DNA of 64,000 nt from Pseudomonas sp. JAI120 (GTDB lineage Bacteria; Pseudomonadota; Gammaproteobacteria; Pseudomonadales; Pseudomonadaceae). The notes below the pieces were generated by a model, which made no database searches, had not been told where the DNA came from, and saw nothing but the letters and a program-made list of their open reading frames with translations. The DNA is taken from assembly GCF_014207255.1 (NCBI RefSeq), contig NZ_JACHCZ010000006.1, positions 186,001 through 250,000 of the forward strand, read 5' to 3'. Made by a program: the position numbers and the translations under genes. Positions within the stretch are counted from its first letter, which is position 1. Each line of letters begins with the position of its first letter. Below are positions 33,712 through 43,126 of the stretch, one piece after another.

Positions 33712-35331
33712 TCAAACAACGAAGCGATTCACCATCTTATTAAGATCAACCGCCAGCTTAGACATTTCCCCGCATGCGCTGGCTGTTTGACTGGCGCCTG
33801 CAGAACTTTGCACGGCAAGCTCTCGAATGCTGACGAGATTACGATCAACTTCTCGGGCAACATGAGCCTGTTCTTCAGACGCAGTTGCGATCAACATATT
33901 TCGCTCATTAATCTGGGTAATGGCCTTGGCGATCTGATCCAGTGAACTGCTGGCCTCCTGTGCCACATCGAGGGATTGGGTTGCTAGCTCCTTGCTTTTA
34001 CTCATGGCTTCCACTGCTTCAGCTGAATCGCTCTGCATTGCGGAGATCATCTGTTCGATCTCTTGAGTGGAAGACTGCGTTCTGTGCGCCAACGCCCTTA
34101 CTTCGTCAGCAACGACTGCAAAGCCGCGGCCTTGCTCACCAGCCCTGGCAGCTTCAATCGCTGCGTTCAACGCCAGAAGGTTAGTTTGCTCTGCGATTGC
34201 ACGAATCACTTCGACGACTTTGTTGATGCTTTGAGCCCGCTGTGACAAAACCTGAATCTTGTCACTCGTGGCTTCAACATTGCCGCTGAGTTTTTGAATC
34301 GACTTCAACGTTTGAGAGACCCGCTCTAAACCGGTCTCAGTAAAGTCCTGGGTGCGACGCGACTCTTCCGAGGCCGACTCCGCATTACGGGCCACTTCAT
34401 CAACCGCCGCACTCATCTCAGTTACCGCAGTGGCAGCTTGGTTGACCTCATCATTTTGAGAGATGAGGCCTCGACTGGATTCCTCAGTGACCGCTGTCAT
34501 TTCTTCCGCAGCTGAGGTCAGCTGTGTAGATGAGTCTCCGATTTGCATGATGGTTCTGCGAAGGTTCTCTTGCATTTGGGCCAGCGCTTTTAACAGGCGT
34601 CCGGCTTCATCCTTCCCGCTGACGTGCACTTCTTTGGAGAGATCACTGCCGGCGATGCGTTCTGCCACAGACAACGCTGCACCGATTGGGGCCGTAATGC
34701 TCTTGGTCAGAAGTGTTGCCAACGCCACAGTTAGGACTACGACAACTGAAATAAGGCCAATGATTACCCAGATACCGTCGGAGTAAGTATTGGTTGCGTA
34801 TTGCCCAGCCGCTGTTGCGCCATCGTTGTTGAAGTCAGTCAGGGCTTTGATCTCACCCTCCATCCTATTCGTCAACGGCCTGATACCTGTACTCACCAGG
34901 TTGACAGCGGCAGGTATGTCACCGCTCGCCATTAATGGTTCAAGCATATCCAACTGTTTGGCGTATGCATCAGCGGACGCTTTCACCACTAGATAACGTG
35001 TGCGCTCGTCGTTGCTAGCGATCAGCGGTTCATAATTCAGCACCGCATCCGCGAAAGCTTTACGGTAGCCTGCGAAAGACGCAACCGTCGATTGAAGTGC
35101 TTTAGGGTCAGCAAGCGCACGCTGAGTTTCAAGCCTGAGTCGCATTACTCCAACATTCATCAACGCCGTTTGTCGGATGCTTGGAAGCCAATTGGTTTCG
35201 ACGTCTTTTTCGGCGTCACGCAGCTTGCCCATCTGCAGAGCGGCAACTGCGCCGAGCACAAAGACCAACAAAATGATTGACGCGAAAAACAAGGACGCTC
35301 GTGGAGCTACGTTGAGGTTTCTAAAGTGCAT
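33712..35331 (-). CDS. Methyl-accepting chemotaxis protein
   Basis: This 539-aa transmembrane chemoreceptor has TM1 at about residues 12-32, a periplasmic four-helix-bundle (4HB_MCP) sensor to about 185, TM2 about 188-210, then HAMP. The cytoplasmic domain has the conserved hairpin tip IAEQTNLLALNAAIEAARAG. AGGAAG precedes the ATG. There is no C-terminal NWETF-like pentapeptide, as for most Pseudomonas receptors. The ligand cannot be told from sequence. Confidence 0.94.
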   Translation of the reverse strand: MHFRNLNVAPRASLFFASIILLVFVLGAVAALQMGKLRDAEKDVETNWLPSIRQTALMNVGVMRLRLETQRALADPKALQSTVASFAGYRKAFADAVLNYEPLIASNDERTRYLVVKASADAYAKQLDMLEPLMASGDIPAAVNLVSTGIRPLTNRMEGEIKALTDFNNDGATAAGQYATNTYSDGIWVIIGLISVVVVLTVALATLLTKSITAPIGAALSVAERIAGSDLSKEVHVSGKDEAGRLLKALAQMQENLRRTIMQIGDSSTQLTSAAEEMTAVTEESSRGLISQNDEVNQAATAVTEMSAAVDEVARNAESASEESRRTQDFTETGLERVSQTLKSIQKLSGNVEATSDKIQVLSQRAQSINKVVEVIRAIAEQTNLLALNAAIEAARAGEQGRGFAVVADEVRALAHRTQSSTQEIEQMISAMQSDSAEAVEAMSKSKELATQSLDVAQEASSSLDQIAKAITQINERNMLIATASEEQAHVAREVDRNLVSIRELAVQSSAGASQTASACGEMSKLAVDLNKMVNRFVV

Positions 35332-35522
35332 GCAAGCTTCCTGACTGCGAGGGTGTGATCTAGGTATCTAGACTATCGACCTGACGTTAATAAACTTAAT
35401 CAGGCCTCTCGCTTTTAAGTGCTCACCTAAGTCGCTTGCGCGCACCCGGCGATGCACTCGCTGATATCAGTGCGACAGTGCTGCTCTACGTTGGAGTTTT
35501 TAGTAGGGAGTTCTGCTGCCAA

Positions 35523-35555
35523 CGTTACGCCATCGCCCCAGGCGATGGCGTAACG
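35523..35555. terminator. Perfect 15-bp inverted repeat downstream of the BCCT gene
   Basis: cgttacgccatcgcc (35523-35537) and ggcgatggcgtaacg (35541-35555) are perfectly complementary with the loop cca. It lies 40 bases past the BCCT stop on the minus strand and upstream of the chemoreceptor gene. It is a very stable hairpin without a T-run; a terminator or mRNA-end stabiliser is likely. Confidence 0.65.
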
Positions 35556-35594
35556 GGTATGTTTGCTGCGCGCTGACAGCTAAAGCCCTATTTG

Positions 35595-37262
35595 CTAACG
35601 AGGCTCAGACATCAGTCCTTTCACTAGGGATATGCATCCCAGCATTAAAACGATTGCGAAAGGTAAACCTGTGGATACTGCCATTGCCTGCAGTGCAACC
35701 AGCCCCCCACCCAACAGAAGGGCAATCGCAATTACGCCCTCGATGACAGCCCAGAACACTCGTTGAGGCACAGGCGCATCCACCTTGCCGCCGGCGGTGA
35801 TCGTGTCGATTACCAAGGAGCCTGAGTCCGAGGAGGTAATAAAAAATACAATGACCAGAACGATGCCCAGGAAGGAGGTGATCTCTTTAAGAGGCAACTC
35901 TCCCAGCATGGCGAACAACTTCAGCTCCAGCACAGCGTCCTTGACGCCCACTAGGCCCTGTAAGGTCGTTTGGTCAATGGCCGTTCCGCCGAACGTTGTC
36001 ATCCATAGCACAGACACCACTGAGGGAACGAGCAAGACCGAGATCAGAAACTCTCTGACCGTTCGACCACGACTGACGCGCGCGATAAACATGCCTACAA
36101 ATGGCGACCAACTGATCCACCACGCCCAGTAGAAGGCCGTCCAGCCTTGGGTGAATTGGGTGTCAGTGCGGCCGAATGGATTTGACAGTGCTGGCAGGTA
36201 TTCAACATACGTCACCAGGTTCTTGAAGAACCCTGTGAAGATGGCCAAGGTCGGTCCCACTACGATGATAAACACCAGTAAGAGCAATGCGAGTCCCATA
36301 TTGATCTGGGAAAGCATTTTGACGCCCTTGTCCAAACCGGAAAGGACTGACCACAGCGCGATCAAGGTAATGCCAACGATCAGCACGACTTTACTGAGAT
36401 TCGTCGATTGTATCCCGAAGAGATATTCAATCCCCGCGGCAGCCTGTTCTGCACCAATGCCCAGAGAGGTTGCCAACCCGAATAGCGTGGCGAATACCGC
36501 CAGGATATCGATGATATGCCCCGGCCAGCCCCAAACGCGCTCACCCAACAGTGGATAGAAAATCGAGCGTATCGAAAGCGGTAAGCCCTTGTTGTAAGAA
36601 AACAACGCCAGGGACAACGCCACAATCGCATAGATCGCCCAGGGATGAAGTCCCCAGTGAAAGATCGTAGCGGCCATTGCCAAGTCGGCGGATGCTTTCA
36701 TATCGCCTGCTGCACCACCCAACGGCGCCCAGTCCGTACGCACGCCGCTCGCATCGACTGTCACGCCTCCCATGGACGCCGCGTAATGCGACATGGGTTC
36801 GGCGACGCCATAAAACATCAAGCCAATGCCCATGCCCGCGGCAAACAGCATTGAAAACCATCCGACGTAGGAGTGGTCTGGTTTGGCATCTCTGCCGCCC
36901 AAACGCACCTTTCCCAACGGGGAGAAAATCAGCGCAATGCACAGCACCACAAAGACGTTCGCAATGCTCATGAAGAGCCAGGCGAGGTGACTAGTCAACC
37001 AGTTCCGGATGGCGCTGAAGAGGGGTTCTACTTCATTCTGCAGTGCCAATGTCAAAATCACGAACAGTAAAATTGTGGCGGCTGAAATGATAAATACTTT
37101 GCCGTGGATATCGAGCGAGAACGAAAACTCTCCTTTGATATTGTCTTGACCGATGACGTAGTCAGTGTCGATCAGGTTGGCAGCTCCACTAGGAGCAGGA
37201 ATACCGTCCTCACTAGGGACGTGAGGGGTGTTAGGCCGATCATCCGTAGGCTTTTCAACCAT
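35595..37262 (-). CDS. BCCT-family osmolyte transporter
   Basis: This 555-aa betaine/choline/carnitine-type transporter has a hydrophilic N-terminus of about 50 residues and 12 transmembrane segments. The Gly-rich TM3 core is AAGMGIGLMFYGVAEP, and the aromatic TM8 motif is WAWWISWSPFVGMFIARVSRG. It takes up quaternary ammonium osmolytes by Na+ or H+ symport. It lacks the long C-terminal osmosensor of BetP. It lies with ion exchangers, which suits osmotic balance. The 228-bp upstream gap should hold its promoter. Confidence 0.92.
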   Translation of the reverse strand: MVEKPTDDRPNTPHVPSEDGIPAPSGAANLIDTDYVIGQDNIKGEFSFSLDIHGKVFIISAATILLFVILTLALQNEVEPLFSAIRNWLTSHLAWLFMSIANVFVVLCIALIFSPLGKVRLGGRDAKPDHSYVGWFSMLFAAGMGIGLMFYGVAEPMSHYAASMGGVTVDASGVRTDWAPLGGAAGDMKASADLAMAATIFHWGLHPWAIYAIVALSLALFSYNKGLPLSIRSIFYPLLGERVWGWPGHIIDILAVFATLFGLATSLGIGAEQAAAGIEYLFGIQSTNLSKVVLIVGITLIALWSVLSGLDKGVKMLSQINMGLALLLLVFIIVVGPTLAIFTGFFKNLVTYVEYLPALSNPFGRTDTQFTQGWTAFYWAWWISWSPFVGMFIARVSRGRTVREFLISVLLVPSVVSVLWMTTFGGTAIDQTTLQGLVGVKDAVLELKLFAMLGELPLKEITSFLGIVLVIVFFITSSDSGSLVIDTITAGGKVDAPVPQRVFWAVIEGVIAIALLLGGGLVALQAMAVSTGLPFAIVLMLGCISLVKGLMSEPR

Positions 37263-37490
37263 GAGAATCTCCTTGTTGTTGGCGCGTTTTAACGCGCAGT
37301 TGTCATTATCCCCGCTGTTCCTATGGTAAAACGAGATGTAAGCGCCTTTATCCTAACAAGCTTTGAGAACAAACCCGGCAAAACCTGCCGGTTGCATAGC
37401 CCTTCGATCGAATATGTCACCGTCACATGACGTCTTTTTGGGCTGCAATCTATTCGATTGAGTGCAATGAACAGGTTTGCGCGGGCCAGA

Positions 37491-38978
37491 TTAATGCCCC
37501 ATCAACTTACTTATGCCATCGGGTTTGTCGTGAACGCCAAAGCGATCCACGATCGTGGACGTAGCTTGGTTCATCCCGATCACATCTACGTGAACCCCTT
37601 CTCGGCGCAGCTTTAGTACTACCTTGTCGAGCGCAGCGACTGAAGTTATATCCCAAAAGTGGGCCTCTCGAAGATCGATGGTCAGGGTCTCCAGTCGTTC
37701 CTTAAGATCGAACGAATCAGTGAACCTGTCGGCTGAGCCAAAAAACACCTGGCCTGTGACGTAGTAAGTGCGATGGGCATGTGCGGGGTCATGCTGAGAA
37801 GTGACCTCCAGGTAATGTCCGATCTTGTTGGCGAAGAACATGGCGGCCAGCAAGGTGCCTGCGACAACGCCGTAGGCCAGGTTATGGGTCGCGACGACCA
37901 CGACCACCGTGACCAACATCACGATGTTCGTTGAGAGCGGATAGTCTTTGAGATTGCGGATGGAGTCCCAACTGAAGGTGCTGATGGAGACCATGATCAT
38001 CACGGCGACCAACGCGGCCATCGGTATGCGGGCGAGCCAGTCGCCCATGAAGATCATCATGATCAGCAGTGAAAAGCCTGCACTCAGCGTAGACAAGCGG
38101 GTTCGTCCGCCAGATTTAACGTTGATCATCGACTGTCCGATCATCGCGCAGCCTGCCATGCCGCCAATGAGGCTGCTGGTGATGTTGGCGATGCCCTGGC
38201 CTTTGCATTCACGATTCTTGTCGCTGCTCGTGTCTGTCAGGTCGTCGACGATGGTTGCCGTCATCATCGACTCCAGCAAACCGACCACTGCCAGCGCGGC
38301 AGAGTACGGCAGTACGATCATCAGTGTTTCAAGGTTTAGTGGCACGCTTGGCCACAAGAATATCGGCAGACTATCAGGCAGCGAGCCCATGTCGCCCACC
38401 GTATGTATATTCAGGCCCATGTAGATCGAAATCGCAGTCAGCACGATGATGCATACGAGCGGCGAGGGGAGCAGTTTTCCTACGCCCGGCAGCCTTGGGA
38501 ACAGGTAAATAATCGCCAGTCCGCCAGCAGTCATGGCGTAAACGGGCCAGGTTACCCCGGTGAGTTCTGGCAGCTGCGCCATGAAAATCAGGATCGCCAA
38601 GGCGTTAACGAATCCTGTGACGACTGATCGCGATACGAAGCGCATCAGCTCGCCCAGCCGCAGATAGCCCGCGATTATTTGAAGTACGCCGCACGTCAGC
38701 GAGGCGGCGAGGAGGTACTGGAGGCCATGATCCTTGACCAGGTTGACCATGAGCAATGCCATGGCGCCGGTGGCCGCCGAGATCATCGCCGCACGCCCTC
38801 CAACAAACGAGATCACAGTGCAGATACAGAAAGAGGCATAAAGGCCAACCTTGGGGTCGACGCCGGCAATAATAGAAAAGGCAATAGCCTCTGGAATAAG
38901 CGCCAGTGCAACAACGAGGCCCGCAAGGACATCGGCTCGGATATTTGACAGCCAAGCAAGTTTGATCTTTTCAAACAT
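37491..38978 (-). CDS. SulP-family anion transporter with STAS domain
   Basis: This 495-aa SulP transporter has about 10-12 membrane segments (residues 10-395), with the family signature GLVVALALIPEAIAFS at the start and GGMAGCAMIGQSMINVKSGGRTRLS mid-protein. A C-terminal STAS domain (about 400-495; TIDLREAHFWDITSVAALDK) follows. Substrates of relatives are sulfate or bicarbonate, often with Na+. It is divergent from nhaA, with a 384-bp gap between them. SulP with an antiporter nearby is a common bicarbonate-uptake arrangement, but that is only inferred here. Confidence 0.9.
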   Translation of the reverse strand: MFEKIKLAWLSNIRADVLAGLVVALALIPEAIAFSIIAGVDPKVGLYASFCICTVISFVGGRAAMISAATGAMALLMVNLVKDHGLQYLLAASLTCGVLQIIAGYLRLGELMRFVSRSVVTGFVNALAILIFMAQLPELTGVTWPVYAMTAGGLAIIYLFPRLPGVGKLLPSPLVCIIVLTAISIYMGLNIHTVGDMGSLPDSLPIFLWPSVPLNLETLMIVLPYSAALAVVGLLESMMTATIVDDLTDTSSDKNRECKGQGIANITSSLIGGMAGCAMIGQSMINVKSGGRTRLSTLSAGFSLLIMMIFMGDWLARIPMAALVAVMIMVSISTFSWDSIRNLKDYPLSTNIVMLVTVVVVVATHNLAYGVVAGTLLAAMFFANKIGHYLEVTSQHDPAHAHRTYYVTGQVFFGSADRFTDSFDLKERLETLTIDLREAHFWDITSVAALDKVVLKLRREGVHVDVIGMNQATSTIVDRFGVHDKPDGISKLMGH

Positions 38979-39210
38979 TTATTCACCCATGGCAGGCACC
39001 ACATCCCGCGCAGCTGTTAGCACTGAGCTGTGTGTGCTTGTGTCTTCAATTGAGTTGTGGAATGGCCGCGGCCAAAAAAGCAGGCGCAGCAAAATACGAC
39101 CGCAGCTAGGAGGCGGTCAGGGGCGTGCGAGGGGGCGGAGCGCTATGGCGGCGTAGGCAGCCAGTTCGAGCGTGGCAAGGTAAGTCCTTCGGCGTACGTA
39201 GACAGACCAC

Positions 39211-39350
39211 GGGATATTAACCCGCCGTAGCGCACTCGTACAACCGATAGGCGGTCTTGCAGGAACCTATCATGTAGAATATCCCGCGGGTGTCACCGCA
39301 AAACGCGGGAGGGCAGGTTTAATTCAGCGCAGGTCGGGCCGCCGCGCGGA
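39211..39350 (+). promoter_or_regulatory. Structured nhaA leader, candidate cation riboswitch
   Basis: The leader can form competing stems. cgggatat (about 39211-39219) pairs with atatcccg (39279-39286), while the cccgcg at 39283-39288 can instead pair with cgcggg (39304-39309). The next 40 bases are GC-rich (ggcaggt, gcaggtcgggccgcc) and run up to the start codon. Switchable pairing directly before nhaA fits the nhaA-associated Li+/Na+ riboswitch classes. Membership is inferred from position and pairing, not from a model search. Confidence 0.45.
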
Positions 39351-39362
39351 GTGACTGTGCCT

Positions 39363-40556
39363 ATGAGCTTGAAATCCTCACGTCCGGATAAAACCCACGG
39401 CCATCGTGAATCTCCCGCCACGCGTGCTTTTTTCTCCCGTTTCTTGGCCGCGGAATCAGCGGGTGGCCTGATACTCATGGCCGCTGCTTTGATAGCACTC
39501 TTCGTTGCTAACTCTCCGTTGGCAGACATTTACTTCTCGTCACTGCATGTAAAAGTCGTTGGCCTCTCGATTGAGCACTGGATCAATGATGGACTGATGG
39601 CGGTCTTTTTCATGCTGGTGGGGTTGGAGATCAAGCGCGAAATGTTGGTCGGCCAGTTATCGAGCTGGAGCCAGCGCGCTCTTCCAGGATTCGCCGCGTT
39701 AGGCGGCATGCTTGTACCTGCTTTGATATATATTGCGGTCAACTGGGGTAACGCCGAAACCTTGGGAGGGTGGGCTATTCCGGCTGCGACCGATATTGCG
39801 TTTGCCTTGGGCGTACTGTCGCTGCTATGTAAACGTGTGCCCATCTCGTTGAAAATCTTTCTGTCTGCGCTTGCGATTCTTGATGACCTAGGTGCTGTGC
39901 TCATCATCGCTCTGTTTTACACCAGCGGCTTGTCGATCAGTATGTTGCTGGCCTCACTGGGCGTTATTGTGTTCCTGGTGATGCTCAACCGATTCGGTGT
40001 GACCAGGCTCTGGCCTTACCTGATAGCGGGCGGTCTGCTGTGGTTCTTTATGCTTCAGTCGGGTATCCACGCGACCTTGGCCGGTGTCATTCTCGCACTG
40101 TGCATTCCGATGCGGGCGGCGAGCAGCGAGCGCAAATCACCGCTCATCCACCTGGAAGGAAAGCTGCATCCGTGGGTCGCTTTCGCTGTTGTGCCCATTT
40201 TCGGTTTTGCCAATGCTGGAGTGTCTCTTGCCGGTATATCTCCCAATAACCTGATCGACCAGGTACCTCTGGGGGTAACGCTTGGGCTATTGCTAGGCAA
40301 GCAAATTGGTGTGTTTGGTTTGGCTGCGCTAGCGATTCGCGCAGGGCTGGCCAAGCTGCCTGAGCAATGTAATTGGTCTCAGCTGTACGGTGTAGCGCTG
40401 CTGTGCGGCATTGGTTTCACAATGAGCCTCTTCATCGGGGCGCTGGCCTTCCCGGTTAACCCCCATTTGGTCGATGAGGTGAAGGTTGGAGTGCTTATGG
40501 GCTCTATTCTTTCCGTTGTCCTCGGTGTTGCTGTTCTTTTGAAGGTTAAAGGTTAA
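39363..40556 (+). CDS. nhaA: Na+/H+ antiporter NhaA
   Basis: This NhaA exchanger of about 397 aa extrudes Na+ or Li+ for H+ at the inner membrane. About 12 transmembrane segments are visible. Conserved motifs are VGLEIKREMLVGQL near residue 90, the ion-site region PAATDIAFALGVLSLL (Asp), and LAILDDLGAVLIIALFY (paired Asp). ATG 39363 has GGAG upstream; GTG 39351 is an alternative. A structured leader precedes it. The 3' gap to the att site at 40755 has no gene. Confidence 0.95.
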   Translation: MSLKSSRPDKTHGHRESPATRAFFSRFLAAESAGGLILMAAALIALFVANSPLADIYFSSLHVKVVGLSIEHWINDGLMAVFFMLVGLEIKREMLVGQLSSWSQRALPGFAALGGMLVPALIYIAVNWGNAETLGGWAIPAATDIAFALGVLSLLCKRVPISLKIFLSALAILDDLGAVLIIALFYTSGLSISMLLASLGVIVFLVMLNRFGVTRLWPYLIAGGLLWFFMLQSGIHATLAGVILALCIPMRAASSERKSPLIHLEGKLHPWVAFAVVPIFGFANAGVSLAGISPNNLIDQVPLGVTLGLLLGKQIGVFGLAALAIRAGLAKLPEQCNWSQLYGVALLCGIGFTMSLFIGALAFPVNPHLVDEVKVGVLMGSILSVVLGVAVLLKVKG

Positions 40557-40754
40557 TCCTGAGCATATCTGTCCGTTGATAGCTGCATGGGGGATGAGCA
40601 TCCAGTCGCGCCGACGGGCTCAAGCATAATGAATGCTGCTGTTCGATCAATTTTTTGGTCTTGAGATGCTCCTAAAATAAGTCCAGAATTGAGTACTTTC
40701 CTGCTTCGGCAAGAAAAGAAACCCCTTATATTTCAATGGGGCGGACGCCAGATG

Positions 40755-40775
40755 CGAGTCTCGTTTCCCGCTCCA
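40755..40775 (+). repeat. ICE attachment site: 3' end of tRNA-Gly(GCC)
   Basis: gtctcgtttcccgctcca (40758-40775), with cga before it, equals the last 21 bases of Pseudomonas tRNA-Gly(GCC). The 18-base part is the known att repeat of ICEclc/PAGI-2-type elements. No tRNA body precedes it (upstream DNA lacks the anticodon and D-arm), so this is an element-side or element/element junction copy, not the intact tRNA gene. An integrase starts 235 bp downstream. Confidence 0.85.
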
Positions 40776-40822
40776 AATATTGCGCTACAGAGTTCCACTG
40801 AATTCTGTAAGTGATTGAAATC

Positions 40823-40843
40823 AGGGCCTTTAGGCCCTTTTTT
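40823..40843 (+). terminator. Rho-independent terminator between att and integrase
   Basis: agggcc (40823-40828), loop ttta, ggccct (40833-40838) is followed by an uninterrupted T-run to 40843. It points right, so it would stop transcripts crossing the att junction before the integrase gene. Confidence 0.85.
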
Positions 40844-40885
40844 CGTTCCAGCGGGAACCACTGAAATCCAGCTCCATCCAGTGCT

Positions 40886-40909
40886 TTTAAGTCCCGATTT
40901 AAGTCCCGA
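40886..40909 (+). repeat. Two tandem 12-mers upstream of the integrase
   Basis: TTTAAGTCCCGA occurs twice back to back (40886-40897 and 40898-40909), between the att core and the integrase start. Short direct repeats at this place are typical of arm-type integrase binding sites; binding itself is inferred. Confidence 0.6.
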
Positions 40910-41010
40910 ATGAGAATCTTGAATTTGGATGTGCACTGAATCGGTTTTTTGCTGGAGCAGCTTGGATAGCGAGACGAGCATCTGGCCCTGACTCTGTTCA
41001 GGAGCTCGCT

Positions 41011-42854
41011 ATGGCACTCTCGGGTACGACCGTTCGGCAAGCCCGAATCACCGGCAATGACTATACGATAGGCGACACGGATGGGCTTGCGCTCAACGTG
41101 ACCGCACGCGGCGGGAAAATCTGGCGTTTCAGATATTACTGGGCGGGCGTGCAGAAACGCATGTCTCTTGGTAGTTATCCGCAAATCAGCCTTAAGGAAG
41201 CCCGTGCCCGGCGTGACGAGGCGCGCGCCTTGGTCGCCCAAGGCATCAATCCCTATGAGCACCGTAAGCAACAGCGTCGTGCTGTTCGTTTTGCGGCGGA
41301 GCATACCTTCGAGGCCGTGTTCAATCAGTGGGTAGAGTTCCGCAGGCTAAGTCTGAAGGAAGGGCGCCAGAGCACGCTCTCGCAGATCTTGAGAATCTTC
41401 AGTAAAGACGTCCTGCCCCTGCTGGGTGGGCGTTCTATCTACGATGTCAATCGTCACGATCTATTGGATTTACTGAGCAGGATCGAACAGCGCAAGGCCT
41501 TAACGACTGCCGAAAAATGCCGGACCTGGTTCAACCAATTGTTCCGCTATGCGCTGGTGAAGATTGAGGGCTGGAACACAACCCAGCTTCAGACCTTGAT
41601 GTAGTTGCACTCCCCAAACCTCCGGTTACGCATAATCCATTTCTTCGTATGGACGAGCTCCCGGCATTGATGGCTGCTCTTCGAAACTACGGTGGCGCCA
41701 ATCAAACTCGGCTTGGCCTTCGGTTGTTGCTGCTGACCGGTGTCCGCACGGGCGAGCTGCGGTTGGCGACGCCCGACCAGTTCGATCTGGAGAAGCGTTT
41801 GTGGGTCATACCGGCGGAGGTGGTGAAGCAGCTCCAGTTAGCGATGCGAAAGCCAGGTAAGCAGACCCAAAATGTACCGCCTTATATCGTGCCGCTGTCG
41901 GTTCAGTCGCTGGAGATCGTGCGTCATTTGTTGGACCAGGTTGTTCCCGCGCAGCGCTACTTGTTTGCGCATCGAAGCGACCTGAGCAAACGCATCAGCG
42001 AGAACACGCTGAATGGCGCGTTACGTCGGATGGGATACGCCGATCAACTCACCGGTCACGGCATGAGGGCAACGATCTCGACGGCGCTGAACGAGATCGG
42101 ATACCCGAAGGTGTGGGTGGATGCTCAGCTTTCTCATGCCGATCCGGACAAGGTGAGTGCGGCCTACAATCACGCGGACTACGTGGAGCAGCGTCGGACG
42201 ATGATGCAGGATTGGGCGAACCGCCTGGATCTGTGGGGGCAGGGCCAGCTGAAAGCGGCAAGCTCTCCGCTTACTATTCGTTTAGAGGGCGCAGCTTCGT
42301 TACCTTCGTTGGAAAGCGCGAACACAAACGCCATTCTGTACAGCAGTGGCTTCCCAGCGACGACGGTCTCAGCATCTAAAAAAAAGTCCATCAGCAACGA
42401 ACCGCTCCTTAACGCGGATCAGTATTCACCTGTCCTATCTGCTTCAACGCAGACTGAACAGCTGCGCGAACCCCAAGTATCTGAGATACAACGTCAGCGC
42501 GCCGAGATGCTAGCCGCCTATGAAGCTTCGAATAATTTGCCGCTGCTTGTCTTCGCCAAACTGGCAGGCAAATCCCGAGATCAGATCAACCGCGATATCA
42601 AAGCTCGGCGCCTGTTGTCCCTGAGCCTTGGGAATCGCGGTCAGCGCATTCCTGATTGGCAGCTTGATCCACTGCGGCACAAGTTGGTACTTGCTGCATT
42701 GGCGCGGTTTCCGGATGTCGATGCGTGGAGGCTCTATCGGACGGTCTGTGAGCCCCATAAGCGACTGAAGGGTCGTTCGCCAATCGATGGGCTCACTACG
42801 GATAATTTCGAGTTTACCGAGCGGATTGTCTGCGAGGCCCTGAGTCCGAGATAA
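41011..42854 (+). pseudogene. int: P4-type tyrosine integrase, frameshifted
   Basis: This is a tRNA-Gly-type integrase (about 614 aa if intact). The first part (41011-41604) has the DUF4102 arm-binding domain (LSGTTVRQARITGN) and core-binding domain. After EG (about 41578) one base is missing; the true frame resumes as LEHNPASDLDVVALP and continues to 42854. The second part carries all catalytic residues: R in TGVRTGEL, H-x-x-R in GHGMRATIS, and His and Tyr in LSHADPDKVSAAYNHADY. A C-terminal extension of about 180 aa has an HTH-like region. AGGAG precedes the ATG. A single-base assembly error would mimic this break. Confidence 0.88.
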
Positions 42855-42981
42855 CGTACCATCTTCGGAGGAAGTGGCGGGGCTTGCCACTGAATTTACT
42901 GCTGCCGGTGAACTCCCTTCATCACTCGGGTGTTCGTTGGAGGCGCGCGCGAAGGTCGATGGTCCCCTGAAGGTTAAAGTG

Positions 42982-43126
42982 TCCAAAAAACATTTTGACT
43001 GGGCTCTAGGGCGGTAGTTACAGACTGAAAAAAAACGAATTATGCCCCCAGTTATGCCCCCATTCACACCGGGTGTACAGGCGATCGCGAACGGCGATTT
43101 CTGACGCCGATCTGGGTGGTCGTGGC
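42982..43126 (+). repeat. 150-bp diverged direct repeat, copy A
   Basis: Starting tccaaaaaacattttgact, this segment aligns along about 145 bases with 48111-48264 in the same orientation, including a shared atgccccc pair and gcgatcgcga. Similarity stops near 43126. It lies just past the integrase gene. The rest of the gap to 43557 has no supported gene; a 63-codon frame at 43133-43324 (minus) lacks a ribosome site. Confidence 0.7.

Noticed and set aside
40660..40757. Intact tRNA-Gly gene upstream of the att site
   Set aside because: The sequence has no acceptor 5' half, D-arm or anticodon stem of tRNA-Gly.
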